This document shows positions 1 through 10,686 of a DNA stretch of 64,000 bases, piece after piece. This DNA is from Clonostachys chloroleuca. Taxonomy: Eukaryota > Ascomycota > Sordariomycetes > Hypocreales > Bionectriaceae. The stretch's first letter is position 1. Every line of letters starts with the position of its first letter. Made by a program: the position numbers and the translations under genes. Under the pieces are notes generated by a model, which did no database searches, was not told the origin of the DNA, and saw only the letters and a list, made by a program, of their open reading frames with translations. Location of the stretch: NCBI GenBank assembly GCA_037952775.1, contig JBANAY010000004.1, positions 3,658,001 through 3,722,000 of the forward strand. Direction: 5' to 3'.

Positions 1-688
1 TCGATGGCCGGGATGTATGGCACTGAATAGTGTCCGCTCGCGACGACGACGGCATCAAACCATTCCACCCACCAGTAGTCGCTCTCCTCGCCGTCCTTGC
101 GCAGCGTCACCTTCCACTCGGTACCGACCTTCTCCACGTTCTCCACGGTTGTGCTGTAGGAAACAAAGTCGCTGTAGCCTCTCCTGTTTACCAACCCTTC
201 GATGTACCCCCTCATGACACGCCAGTGTCGAAATGGCGTATCCGGCCCATGCGCGGCTATTGACCGATCGCTCCGTTCGGCCGCAATCGCCTCTTGGCTG
301 AATTGCATAGGCAGATCTCCGACATTGGTCTCGAGGTACGGATACACCGATGACTCGGTGAAGCGCGGCTGGTCGGATTTGGGTGTGAAGGCCGGGAGCT
401 TCTCAGGAATCGCCAGCGGCGAGTCGGCAGTTCTGTCGGCGAGGCCTTTGAAGTCTGAGATGGCTGGAGGGGGGCCAGAGTCCCCGATCCTACGTGTGGT
501 TCTTCGTCTCAGCAAACGATCTGTCAGCTTAGCCGTGACCAGACTTACCAGCATCCTCCGGCAGCTTCGCGCCGTTCAAACACTCGAATGAGGTCGAATG
601 CCTTCTCCTGCGCCAGAGCGTCAATTGCGATGGCGCCCGCGGGACCAGCGCCAATGACGGCTACGCGCTTAATGGGCGGGCCGGTCAT
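1..688 (-). CDS. Flavin-containing monooxygenase, 5' part (3' end outside window)
   Basis: An NADPH- and FAD-dependent monooxygenase of the fungal FMO-like family, which oxygenates soft nucleophiles (N or S) or acts in secondary metabolism. Exon 1 is 688-549, a 59-bp intron covers 548-490, and exon 2 runs from 489 off the left edge. The N-terminus carries the FAD-binding dinucleotide fold, with VAVIGAGPAG beginning at about residue 8, followed by an acidic residue in VFERRE and the GGCW stretch. Further on are the family-typical segment around YPYLETNVGDLPMQFS and the VVVASGHYS segment that precedes the second nucleotide-binding region. About 208 residues are visible of an expected 450-550. 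The gene is divergent from a Dal5-type permease, with about 670 bp between start codons. The substrate cannot be read from the sequence. Confidence 0.88.
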
Positions 689-1354
689 TTCAGATGTGCT
701 GGATAGACACTGACTGTTTCCAATACCAATTGAGCCGGGCAGCGCTCTACAAGTCTACTCAAGGGCAGAATCATGGCAGGTGAGGAAGAGAGTCGAATTG
801 GACAACCGCTGGACCGAGATCGCGGCCACTAACCAGCTTTGAGAAACGCTCCGTCAGAGCATGTGGGGGTTAAAACTGGTTAAAACTACTGACGCGATCG
901 AATCCCACCAAGCACGCCATCGCAGGTGGAACGAGGAGCACCTCCACAGTCTTGAATATGCTATTAGCTACGGCCTGTTCCTGACTTGGTTTCCCTTTTG
1001 TGTTTATGGAGTCTTCAGGCAAGCCTCTAGTCGTACCTTGTTGCTACTTACGGTGGGCTCGACTCTAAGAGCCACACATTAAGCCTTGATAAGTGATCGT
1101 GGACAATAACTCATACATTCAAGGTAGAACTGCATGTCTGACAGGACAAGGGTTCGACGTTACAATTGAATTAGGTAGCATATCTAGCGCCGATGGTGCC
1201 ATCGATGTTGTCACCAATGCCACGGTTATTTCTCGCCAAGTAGTCTCGCCAAGTAGCTTAATTTGAGGTGGTGTGTAGAATAATATTATTGAAAAGACCT
1301 CAATTCCTTTCATGAACAAAGGCCTGGCAGGCAGTCTCATCCATTCCAAAGTTG
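689..1354. other. Divergent intergenic region, monooxygenase / permease
   Basis: This 666-bp region separates two outward-pointing genes and must hold both promoters. No convincing coding exon was seen; the short open frames here show no family similarity that I recognise. It contains the 13-bp tandem duplication listed separately. Confidence 0.6.
1231..1256. repeat. Perfect 13-bp tandem duplication
   Basis: The unit TCTCGCCAAGTAG occurs twice back to back (1231-1243 and 1244-1256), about 100 bp upstream of the permease start. It is probably a small replication-slippage duplication in the promoter or leader. Confidence 0.9.
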
Positions 1355-3236
1355 ATGACAAAGGGTCGGTCGATTGAACCGCTTTCACCGATATCAAGTT
1401 CCAGCAATATGGCGATTGGTGATAATACCCCACTGGGCCATCATCCCGAGGAGAAAAGTGCGGAGGGGACGGCTTCCAGCGATGGCCCCATCGAGACTGC
1501 AGAATGGGACCTCAAGGCCGAGGCTCGAGCTCGAAGAAAGTAAGACAGAAATCCTGCCCTTGGCCTAGAGTGAGGCCCAGGCTGACTTTAGAATGCGTAA
1601 CATATAGGATCGATTCTTCTGTCTTACTCCTCCTATTCCTTGGACTGCTGGTTTTCCAGTTAGATAGAATGAATCTGGCCAGTGCGCTCACCGGAGGCTT
1701 CGCGACAGATATCAAGGTGACGCAGGATACCATCAACTTGGGCAACCAACTGATGTTTATGGGCATCGTCGTCCTGGAAATTCCTTGCAACATGGCACTT
1801 CAAAGAGTAAGACATTTTCTCCTCGTTAATCTTGCATAACTAAATCCCCAACCAGCTGGGTCCTCGCAAATGGATATCGGGACAGGTCTTCGTCTTTGGT
1901 CTTGTCGCGACATTGCAGCTCTTGCTCAAAAACCGTACAGGCTTCCTCGTGTCTCGCCTCGTGCTGGGTCTCGCGGAGGCTGGTTACATCCCTGGGGCCA
2001 TCTACACCTTGTCTACTTGGTACACAAAAAGGGAGCTAGCGAAGCGAGTGGCAGTTCTCTTTTTCGGTATGTTTGGCGGGAATGCTCTCAGCCCCTTACT
2101 GGCCTCTGGAATACTGAAGCTCGACGGTTCGCGTGGCCTTCGGGGATGGCAGTGGCTATTTCTTCGTAAGTTACGAACCTAAACCTCTATTCTTGCCTTT
2201 CTTAACATCCATTCCTATAGTTGAAGGATTGTTCACCATTTGTGTTTCATTCCTCTTGCTCCTGTTCTTGCCTGGGAGCCCTGATATTCCGAAGCCTCTC
2301 ATCGGAAGAGGCTTAATCAAGTTTTCTGCCGACGATGAAAAGGTTTTGCAAAGCCGACTAGAAGCAGACGATCTTGGAAAGCGCCCGGGAGTTCAAGGCC
2401 TCCCCATTGACTGGAAATTAGTTTGGAGTACCGTGTCTCATTACCGTCGATGGCCACACTACGTCTCAACATTCGCCGTCTTCTCCACATGGTCTCCTCT
2501 CACAACCTATACACCTTCAATCATCATGTAAGTTGCAATCTTAGGTTAACGGTTTTGAAGATGCTAATCCAGCCCCAAAGGTCTCTTGGGTTCGAACGTA
2601 TTACGGCCAACGCGCTAGCCTCAGTCGGCGCATTCATCGCACTGCTTGTGGTTTTCACATTTGCATACATCAGTGACCGCACTGGCTATAGAGGTGGTTC
2701 CGTCATTCTCGCCCATGTCTGTTATCTCATAGTCCTCATTACAGCCCGCCAAGCCCATCCTCATGTAGGGAAATGGTCTCGATGGGGACTGTGGACAGCA
2801 GTCAACAGCTTTGCTGTGGGATACCATCCAGTTCACAACACCTGGGTGCAGTTGAACTGTGTTGACGCAGGAGAGAGAAGTATAGCGATCGCGTAAGTTG
2901 ATGCTCTACGATAACCTGTCGGATGCCTATTATACTGATGACTTCACTCTTAGAATGTGGGTTATGTCTGCTATCAGCGGTCTAATGGTAGGGACTCAAT
3001 ATTTTAGAGCCAACGATACGCCGTTGTAAGTCACACATTAGAAACCTTTATTTATTTATTAATGACATGCTGACAACCTTCAAAGTTACCAAACCGGACT
3101 TCGGACCATGATAATCATGGTATCTGTGGGAATGGCCTTCGCTATCGTTCAGGTCCTGGTCTACAGCATACACAATAAACGGGTAGCCAAGAGAGGAGAC
3201 CAAGAAGGACGGTCGGTCCAGCTCTATACGATATAA
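1355..3236 (+). CDS. MFS permease of the Dal5 / allantoate-nicotinate family
   Basis: A plasma-membrane proton symporter of the major facilitator superfamily, anion:cation symporter branch (allantoate, nicotinate, pantothenate and related organic anions). There are seven exons: 1355-1539, 1608-1806, 1856-2165, 2221-2527, 2581-2892, 2954-3025 and 3086-3236, encoding 511 residues, close to the family norm of about 500. Family signs are the LDRMNLASAL segment in helix 1, the FMGIVVLEIPCN stretch, and the SRLVLGLAEAGYIPGA plus STWYTKREL signature of Dal5-type proteins near helices 4-5. Introns fall inside or beside membrane helices with frame preserved throughout. An internal ATG at 1412 is an alternative start that would drop 19 N-terminal residues. 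The gene is divergent from a flavin monooxygenase, which may act on the same compound, but that is inference. Confidence 0.9.
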
Positions 3237-3551
3237 TCTTTTGGAGGTTTATGCGGTTATCCCTTGTAGTGTTACTGTTCACTGTACTATTATCCATCAT
3301 GGCCAAGCTTTACAGGAGCTACTACCACACGAATGTCCAATTCCGCCATTCTTGCTGCGTATTCGTGAAATGTTGACTCAGAAGTTTCGATGGGGATGCG
3401 GGAGATGTCCTCTTCAGTGGTGATTGGTATTAAGTATATCGTTATTCGTAGAAGTATATGTGGCAAACCCAGTTCTATCATCCTCCCTGAGTGAAGCATC
3501 AAACTAGAACCTAAACCGTCCCATTTCATCCTATTACATTCAACTCTACCA
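3237..3551. other. Convergent 3' spacer, permease / kelch gene
   Basis: This 315-bp stretch lies between the 3' ends of two converging genes. It should hold both 3' UTRs and polyadenylation signals. I see no gene in it. Confidence 0.6.
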
Positions 3552-5492
3552 TCAAGCCAACTCGGCTCTACGCTCGCCCTCCGAGCTAAGTTCACTCGGT
3601 AGATGCGCATGGCCCGGGGATGACCGAGACCTGGACGAATCTGGTGTCCCAGATGAGGCTGTTGGGAATCGAGGCGGCGGTGGCATCATCCCCGGGCTCC
3701 ATCCGCTGGCTGCCACAGATCGTCCATCAATTTCAGAGGGCTGCTGCTCGATTTCAACCATCTCGCCAGCTTTCCCATTGCGTCGTCGGAGTACAAAGAA
3801 GATCAGTACTCCTATGAGTGCCAGCGCAGCCAGTCCTCCAACAACTCCGCCAGCGATCGCACCTGTGTTGTTTGGTTTGGAGTCGGAAGACGTCTTGTCG
3901 AGATCTTGGTTGGTCTGGTCGGTGGTGCTGCTGGATGTCGAGGTTGCGCCGGGGCTGGCGCTGGAAGTGGTGCTTGATGAGTCTTTCTTGGCGAAAAGGG
4001 CCTTGACATCGTCTGACCATTCTACACGGTCCAAGCCTCTGTATACCACCTCTTGGTTAGTGTCTGTAGCTTTACCGTCAACCTAGGTTATCTTTACGTA
4101 CCCTTGGTCATACCACTTCTGGACAAGGTCGGGTGTTTTGTACGCTGGTGCATCGGGTGTGAACTCGTCCTTCCACTTCAGTTCTGTCAAATCAAAGATG
4201 CCGAGTCCCTTCGGATAAGAGTCTTTGACAGTCCATCCGCCGAACACTCCAGCACCTCCAACGGTCACCATTTGACGGTTTCCTGCCACCACGCAGTCGA
4301 ATTCCGTTCTCGGGTCTTTGTCGAAGTCCACCTTGGCCCAGTTGAAGCCTGGAATCGTCAGGACGTACATGTCGTCCAGAATCTTTTCATAGTCTTGATT
4401 CCAACCACCATAGATGAATCTAGTATTTTCTTCAGGTTAGATAATCCAAAGCGGTGACACATTTTGGCTCGCAGACTCACATCTCGTAGGTGCCGTTGCC
4501 TTGCACGCCAACGGAACAGTGGTGATTTCTCTTCTGTGGCTTGGTGCCGGTTGTTGGTTGTTTGTACCATTTCATGGTGACTGGGTCAAAAAAGTGTACG
4601 GTTTCGAATGACAAATGGTTTGTAGCTTTGGGTATTGTGTGCTCCAGTCCTCCAAGCAACATGATCAGTCCATTCGGACCAAAGCTGGGTATATATGTAG
4701 CGGTCGCCGCATTGACTGTCCCGTCGTCTGAAAATGGAGCCTCGGTATGGTTTTTCCACTCCTTCGTCGTAAAGTTGTAGGAGACAACACCAGGAATGTC
4801 CGAGTTGGCATCCGTGTGAGTCTCCGGGAAAGCGCTTCCTCCTATCCAAAACCCGGCATCCTCAGTGCTGACATAGGCCCCGTCTTCGGATCGGACCAGG
4901 TCGTCAAAAGAATGATTGTCGTCTTCGGTACTCCAGGCGCCACCCCCTTTATCGTCGGCGACAAACTTCCACACTTTTACAGGTGGAGGCACTCCCCAAG
5001 GTGTGCGGAAAATACGGCCTCCCCAAATATAAAAGGTCTTCTTAGCATCGTCGTGGAAGAACGCATTTTTCCATAGCGGTGAAATGGAGTCGGGCTTCTC
5101 TGTCTCGATAAACTCGGCATCCTTTGGCGTCCAGCTTTTCGAAAGATCGAGTGCGAGTGTCGCATTAACTAAAGACAGTCACGCAACAAGTCAGCAAGAG
5201 AAGTCGCAAAGCATGCCAGAAATGAATTTACCTGGATTGTTTGGTCTGTTGCTCGGGTTGCCCTTCTCTGCGACTTCGCCCCCATCCACGTATAGATAAT
5301 TCCCAAACACGGTGGCTATAATTGAAAGGTGTGAGTACTTTGCGATGCCGTGGGAAGCAGAGAAACGAGGGGCGCTCTCTTACCTCTTGGGTTCACTCGT
5401 CGATAGAAATTATCAGCCGTAGGGGCATTTTCTCGGGCAAGGCCGCTTCCCAACAGGAATGCCAACACGCAAATCCATGGACTTCGCCTCAT
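3552..5492 (-). CDS. Secreted kelch-repeat protein with C-terminal membrane anchor
   Basis: A 566-residue protein in five exons: 5492-5384, 5315-5232, 5168-4481, 4419-4098 and 4049-3552. The N-terminus is a signal peptide (MRRSPWICVLAFLLGSG). Residues of about 40-400 read as a galactose-oxidase/kelch beta-propeller, with repeated glycine-rich turns such as YIWGG, LIMLLGG and IFIYGGWN followed by aromatic residues. A Ser/Thr-rich linker leads to one membrane helix (IAGGVVGGLAALALIGVLIF) with an RRR stop-transfer signal, then a Pro/Ser-rich cytoplasmic tail of about 80 residues. The topology is therefore type I, with the propeller outside the cell or in the secretory lumen. Two donors are possible at the end of exon 4; the GTAAAG donor was chosen because it keeps the frame with the AGAG acceptor. 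The ligand is unknown. Confidence 0.85.
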
Positions 5493-7585
5493 GGTGGCTA
5501 GAGCGTGAGCATCGACAAATCACCTACCTACGATAGTGGTTGTTTGTCTATCCACTCAGTTTGAGATGGTGAATCTCCAAGTGCGAGCCACGCTGGTTTT
5601 ACTGCCGAGCTAAGCTTCCCATTACATGAAACGTCATTTCAGTTGTGATCCCCGGATAGAACATTCCTTGTCGTAATGCAGGGGAGCCACGCCAACAGGC
5701 CAATCGTTCGATTCACCGGTCCCACAGAGTAAGCTGACGGTTTCTTGGCGAAGCCTACCTACGTATGAAGCGTAGGTTGCATGTACGCGCTATCGTAAAT
5801 CGGGGGACTTTCCACGACAAAAGACCCTCCCTAGGCATGTCTCAGCCTTGTCCGTAAGTTTCGGGTATCTAGCGGTAAGGACCATGATAACTTGAACTAA
5901 ACATGAAGCTCAGTCTGCATCTTTCAGTTCATTTCCATAGCCCTCTTCGATAGGCAAACAAGCAGGGAACCAAATATCGCGATCCCTGTCCCTGGCCTAA
6001 AATCACTTGCGGACAAGCTGCTGTTTTTATTATGGGCCTGGCTAATATTAAATAAAGTGCACATTTCAAACTTAGCGTGTGTAGTGCGGATCCCAATTAA
6101 CATTCTCCCACTTCACGAGGTGAACTGAACGCACGCGACAACACGAGGCTTTTCCATTCCGTCAATGGCCCCTTCGTTTAGTCGTCACGCAGCTATCAAT
6201 AGCAGGGCGAAGGAAGCTGATCATCATGGATAGAGCACTACGTAACCACAGGTACCTAACACGTGGCGAGCCTGCAAGGTATGTATCCCGCCCCGTCGAA
6301 GTGGATGGGCGTTTGGGCGTTTTCTTCAGTGCGGATCCTTCCCTTCAGCTGCAGCGCTTCGCCTCCGTTCCCTGAAACCCCCTTGACGGAAGATCGAATC
6401 CGTCGCTACATAGGAAAGAGGCAAAGCATGAAGACTGCGACCCTCATGGATTATCGCTACCCTAAACGCGAAACAATATTACGAAATACCTATCCAAGGT
6501 TACAAGTTCGTGACGTAGTAAATGGCACACCCATATAAGCCCACAAATGAACACCTAAATGAACACCCAAATAAAGAATAAACAGATAAAGGCGAGAAAG
6601 TTTAAGTGCAAAGTAAAAAACAGTCATGGAAGAGGCTAGACCCGACATTTCAACACAACGAATACAGCAAAGAATAAGCAGCTGGCGGTGAGCAGGAATC
6701 TTAGATCATATCAAAAAATAAAACAATCTTGATGTTCATGAATATTGAGTGTTGTTAGTTTTACCTCATAATTTAGTAGTTAGCTAAAATCAAACAGCTC
6801 GAACGTGCGTTTTAAAGGGTAACGTAGGGAGTGCTGCGGTATGTTATTCCTTTATCACCCCCTTGGGTCGAAACCCTATGAACCAATTTCTATATACTAG
6901 ACAGGAGAGAAGTCTAGAATTTTATTTAATGACCTCAGCGAATCCCAAGAACACCAAGAAAGATAGAAACGTCGAAAACGTGCAAGGAAGAGGTATATGT
7001 CAGAGTGAGGCGCCAGAGGTTCTTTATCCAACATTTCCCATAAGAAAACACAGAGAGCGAAGCGAAATTGTCGATCCCGTTGGGAACAACAGCCTTCAAT
7101 TTCATTTTCAGCGCTCAAATAGCTTAGAATTAATGTAAGTACAGATCTACTAGCTTGTTTGACGAAAAAGCGCAGATTGAACCTGAACATGCTGTTGGAG
7201 ATGTTTTGAGATTTTACCAACTCGACACGGGTTATACCGTAGGCTGATGGATGATCAGAGCACGGAAGTTATTACACTGTCACTTGTTCCCTGGACCTAA
7301 TTCTGGCCTCCTGGTATTTAGTAGTGAAGATGACTGAAGGGGAAGCTAGATTTCTGTGTTGACAATATGTTGAGTCTCGTTGGCATCTAGATAAGTAAAG
7401 AACATTTCGAAAGAGCGAGATCATGGAGGTTTGGCTTACAGTAATAGAATTATCTTTCTAATAACGTCATTGGGTATTTATTGAAGTACGTATATGTAAT
7501 TAGGGCTAGACGAAAGCAACTGAACAACGGGCTCTTCCCAACTAGTACCACACCCAGCCCAAGTTTCAAAACCTCAATCTCGGAA
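5493..7585. other. Intergenic region without recognised gene (2.1 kb)
   Basis: It lies upstream of the kelch gene and downstream of the esterase gene, so it holds the kelch promoter and the esterase 3' UTR. The open frames here (for example 6263-6538, and 6863-7138 with its antisense partner) have no recognisable domain, signal peptide or family motif. The part around 6540-7200 is visibly more A/T-rich than neighbouring genes. Confidence 0.55.
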
Positions 7586-8546
7586 TCAAGGCTTCTTGTG
7601 GGCATTAAAGAACTCGATGATCTTGGGCGATAACCACATGTGCTCATTATTTCGACCCGGATAATCATGTCCCTGATCTTTGAGCTTCCAGTGACGCAGC
7701 GCATTTTCCTTGCCGCCGCACTTCCACTGTTGAAGAGTGACTCCTTTCCCCTTATCGGATGTCTTGGGCTCATCGCACTTATTTCTCTTCGCCCAGCGAG
7801 ACAGCCAATCGGGAATAGCAGGGAGAGGTCCTCCGGCGCCCTTGCCTCCCTCGTAGGGAATCGTCTTGTCGGCAGTCCCGTGCGTCTCCATTATGGGCAG
7901 AGGGGAACGCGCAGGAGTGCAGGATTGGTCGTTGACATCGGTATATAATGCTGCGGCAGACGGAGCGAAGGCGGCGAAGTGGCCTCCCTCTTTCGAGCAG
8001 GCTAGAAGACCGACGAAGCCGCCGCCATTCGAGTGGCCTCCAGCGTAGATGCGGCTCTCATCGATGCAGTAGTCGCTTTTTATGCGATTTACGAGATCAT
8101 CGGTGAATTTCAGGTCATTGATACCTGGTTTTGCATACGTTGGGCCTTGCCAAGATTTCTGTAAGGGAATGATCAGTGAGTGAACAACCGCCACAAAGAA
8201 ATGAGCTGCTTACATTGACGCCGGCAGGATATACGGCGACCATATTTGGGTTAACCTCCTCAGTGGACAATTGAGTCCCATACTCGATGTCTTTTGGCTG
8301 CCCTCCCTTACCATGGTAGAAGAGGAACAGGGGCTGGGAGTGATCCTTGTCATAACTTTTCGGTAGATGGATTCGATATGTGCGGTTTATGCCGTCGCTC
8401 TCAAAGGTGAACTCTCGAGATTCTCCAACGAATGTGTGAGACTGTCCGCATCCTTTTGACGCGCGGGGACAGACTGCCGCCGCGTCGGTGCCCGAGACAA
8501 GCGCCAGAGCGCAGAGAATATTATCAAGCACTAGATCAAGCCTCAT
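7586..8546 (-). CDS. Secreted esterase, CE1 / feruloyl esterase (PHB-depolymerase-like)
   Basis: An extracellular serine esterase that probably removes feruloyl or acetyl groups from plant cell-wall xylan. Two exons (8546-8214 and 8158-7586) with a 55-bp intron encode 301 residues. A signal peptide covers about the first 24 residues, followed by CPRASKGCGQ, a start typical of the mature enzymes. The catalytic triad is visible: Ser153 in GGHSNGGG, Asp207 in HGTADKT and His274 in DQGHDYPG. The oxyanion-hole region is FLFYHGKGG near residue 75. Paired cysteines fit a secreted disulfide-bonded enzyme. Length and motif order match fungal FaeC/FaeD-type enzymes of about 270-300 residues without a carbohydrate-binding module. 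Feruloyl versus acetyl-xylan specificity cannot be decided here. Confidence 0.9.
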
Positions 8547-9221
8547 GGTGGGTGGTATCCGATTTGGATAAGACAGTCAAGCCATTTTTCTAGAAAGGCT
8601 ATGTTGAGTTTTAATAAATACAGCAATTATTGAGACTCTGCCTGTCAGTACTGGTGTCACATCATTTTACATTGACGGGCACCCCATTAAAGGAAGATGG
8701 TCTATGTGCCTCGGGGGCGCTAGCGTTTCAGTCTACTAAGAATAGTTTTCAGCTTCATGAGTCAAGAGCACGACTTACTGGATGGGTAATCGGTAACGCC
8801 AGGTGCTCCATCCTGCCCCAGCTTAATTCCGTCATTTGAATGCTTGAAGCTTGATATCCATGCGAACCTGGCCGTTCTTGAACCTGCTTATTATATTGAG
8901 GAAGAACTCTTAAGATTCATCCGCACTACAGATTACCAAACAAACAAAGTTGGCCTGGTTACTAGGCGAGATTACTAACTAGGTAATGAAGCTTCATTTC
9001 TTTGGGGTGGGTGGTGACATGATTAAATTGGGATTCGTAGGGCGGAGCTTTCCTCGCGGCTGAATAGTCAAACGCAGATCTTCTGCAAGGATGTCCCTCC
9101 CTATTAACGTCATGATTCTTGCACACAGGAATATTGAGAGGGTACTTCTTTCAGCTAGGAGGAAATTCTCGAATCAAGAAAGCCTATCAAACAAACAACC
9201 GCTGGGTTGTGGTTCCCAGCC
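8547..9221. other. Intergenic region, esterase promoter / dehydrogenase 3' end
   Basis: This 675-bp spacer lies between two minus-strand genes. It holds the esterase promoter and the 3' UTR of the following dehydrogenase. No coding sequence was recognised. Confidence 0.55.
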
Positions 9222-10219
9222 TTACTCCTCTAGCAATGATATCAACTTCGAATAACGCTTCTTAATCGTATAAGTGCCCGGGAGGCGATCCGTGCTGCAG
9301 CTGACATCTTTCCATCTGTCCAATTGAATCTTGTGCTCCTCAATCCTTTTCTTGCCCATGAAAAATGCATCAGACCCCAAAGCAATGTTCACAGACCACG
9401 GGAGCGTAGCCGAAAGGCCCTCATTGCTGAGAATATTCACCAAGACAGTGGACAACTTCGCCAAGTCACCTGGCATAAAGGCCATGGGGTCTTCCATCAT
9501 CATACCCGCGATGTCTGCCATAAGGGGCTGATAGGCTTGGATCGAAGTTCCTTCACTTCCAAAAGCTGCTGTGCCATTATCTCGTGGCTGGCCAAGGTTT
9601 GTCGGGAACCCACCACAAGCGAAGCTCACACACTGGATGCCAAGCGGACGCACTTCCTTATGCAGACTCTCCACGTACGTGCTCAGGGCTGCTTTGGATG
9701 CTGCGTAATGCGACATGAATGGTATCGGGCCCCATTCGCTGGCAGAGGAAGTAAAGCCGATCCGGCCGTTACCTTGAGCGCGAAAGAGCGGAAGAATTGC
9801 ACGGGTGACTTGCATGTGGCCAAACACGTTGACTTGAAACATTTGGTTTACAAAGGCCTCACTTTTGAAAGACAGTATCAGTTATTTGAGCCCTTAATAA
9901 GCGGGTGTAATCAGTGATGTATAGGAACGTACTCTGCGTCTTCGGCACTCTTTAGGGACGAGGTACCGGCGTTGTTGACCAGGACGTCGATATGTCCAAA
10001 AGTCTCCCAGGCCTTTTCCATTTTGGCCTTTATTTCTGGCCATTCGGAAGTAATGTCTAAATCCAAGAGGGCAACATCATCGGACTTCAAATGGCCCAGA
10101 CGTTCTTCCGTCTTGCGCCCGGACGCGATGACCTTGTCGCCGCGGGCAATGATCTGATTAACAAGCGCAGCGCCGATTCCTGACGTGCTACCTGTGATCA
10201 TCCAAACGAGAGGAGCCAT
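9222..10219 (-). CDS. Short-chain dehydrogenase/reductase
   Basis: An NAD(P)-dependent classical SDR of 308 residues in two exons (10219-9933 and 9861-9222). The nucleotide-binding motif TGSTSGIG lies at about residue 9, NNAG is present in DVLVNNAGTSS, and the catalytic Ser and YxxxK motif are visible in TSSASEWGP and HYAASKAAL. The C-terminal region is longer than in minimal SDRs and resembles fungal members annotated as retinol-dehydrogenase- or oxidoreductase-like. The substrate cannot be inferred. The gene is divergent from a Zn2Cys6 regulator with 467 bp between start codons, an arrangement often seen for a regulator and its target, though that link is inference. A TATA-like sequence sits about 170 bp upstream of the start. 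Confidence 0.9.
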
Positions 10220-10686
10220 TTTTCGTAAAAAAAAAAAAATATGGAGTTGAAAGATTCCAATTTGATAATTCTTCGAAGAGTATGCGGGTTTGGCCGATAT
10301 TTGTAGACAAGATGCCGAGCTTGTTTCCTGTGCTGGGAATGAAGAAGATGATTCAGAAACGGCATAAATGAGCGGAACGAAGCTACTTTATATAGAGGAG
10401 GTTCAATCGACTAATTCAACGTGAACGAGTACTTCATGGCCGCATGAGGCGGACGAGAGACATTGGTCCGGTCAGATCACGTGCCAACGGATGAAAATGC
10501 GGACGAAATTTGCAGCATCCGATCGTGAGATGCATCTACGCATCAAACCCGGTCAAGAGTCACGGGTCCGCCCCCATTTCACGTTAGCAGGCTAGTTAGT
10601 TACTAGTTCATGGCTTGATTTATCTATTGGTTGTTACTGAATGCGTTCAGCCTCCGAGTTAGGCACCCTAAATCGCTTCCCATCAA
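10220..10686. other. Divergent promoter region, dehydrogenase / Zn2Cys6 regulator
   Basis: This 467-bp region is shared by two outward-pointing genes. It starts with an A-rich run just upstream of the dehydrogenase start and contains the TATA-like box on the minus strand. I did not find an obvious CGG-spaced inverted repeat with confidence. Confidence 0.6.
10387..10394 (-). promoter_or_regulatory. TATA-like box for the short-chain dehydrogenase
   Basis: On the minus strand this reads TATATAAA, about 168 bp upstream of the dehydrogenase start codon, which is a plausible distance for a fungal core promoter. Confidence 0.45.

Noticed and set aside
6863..7220. Overlapping sense and antisense frames in an A/T-rich stretch
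   Set aside because: Both frames lack motifs and plausible splice partners; they look like chance open frames.
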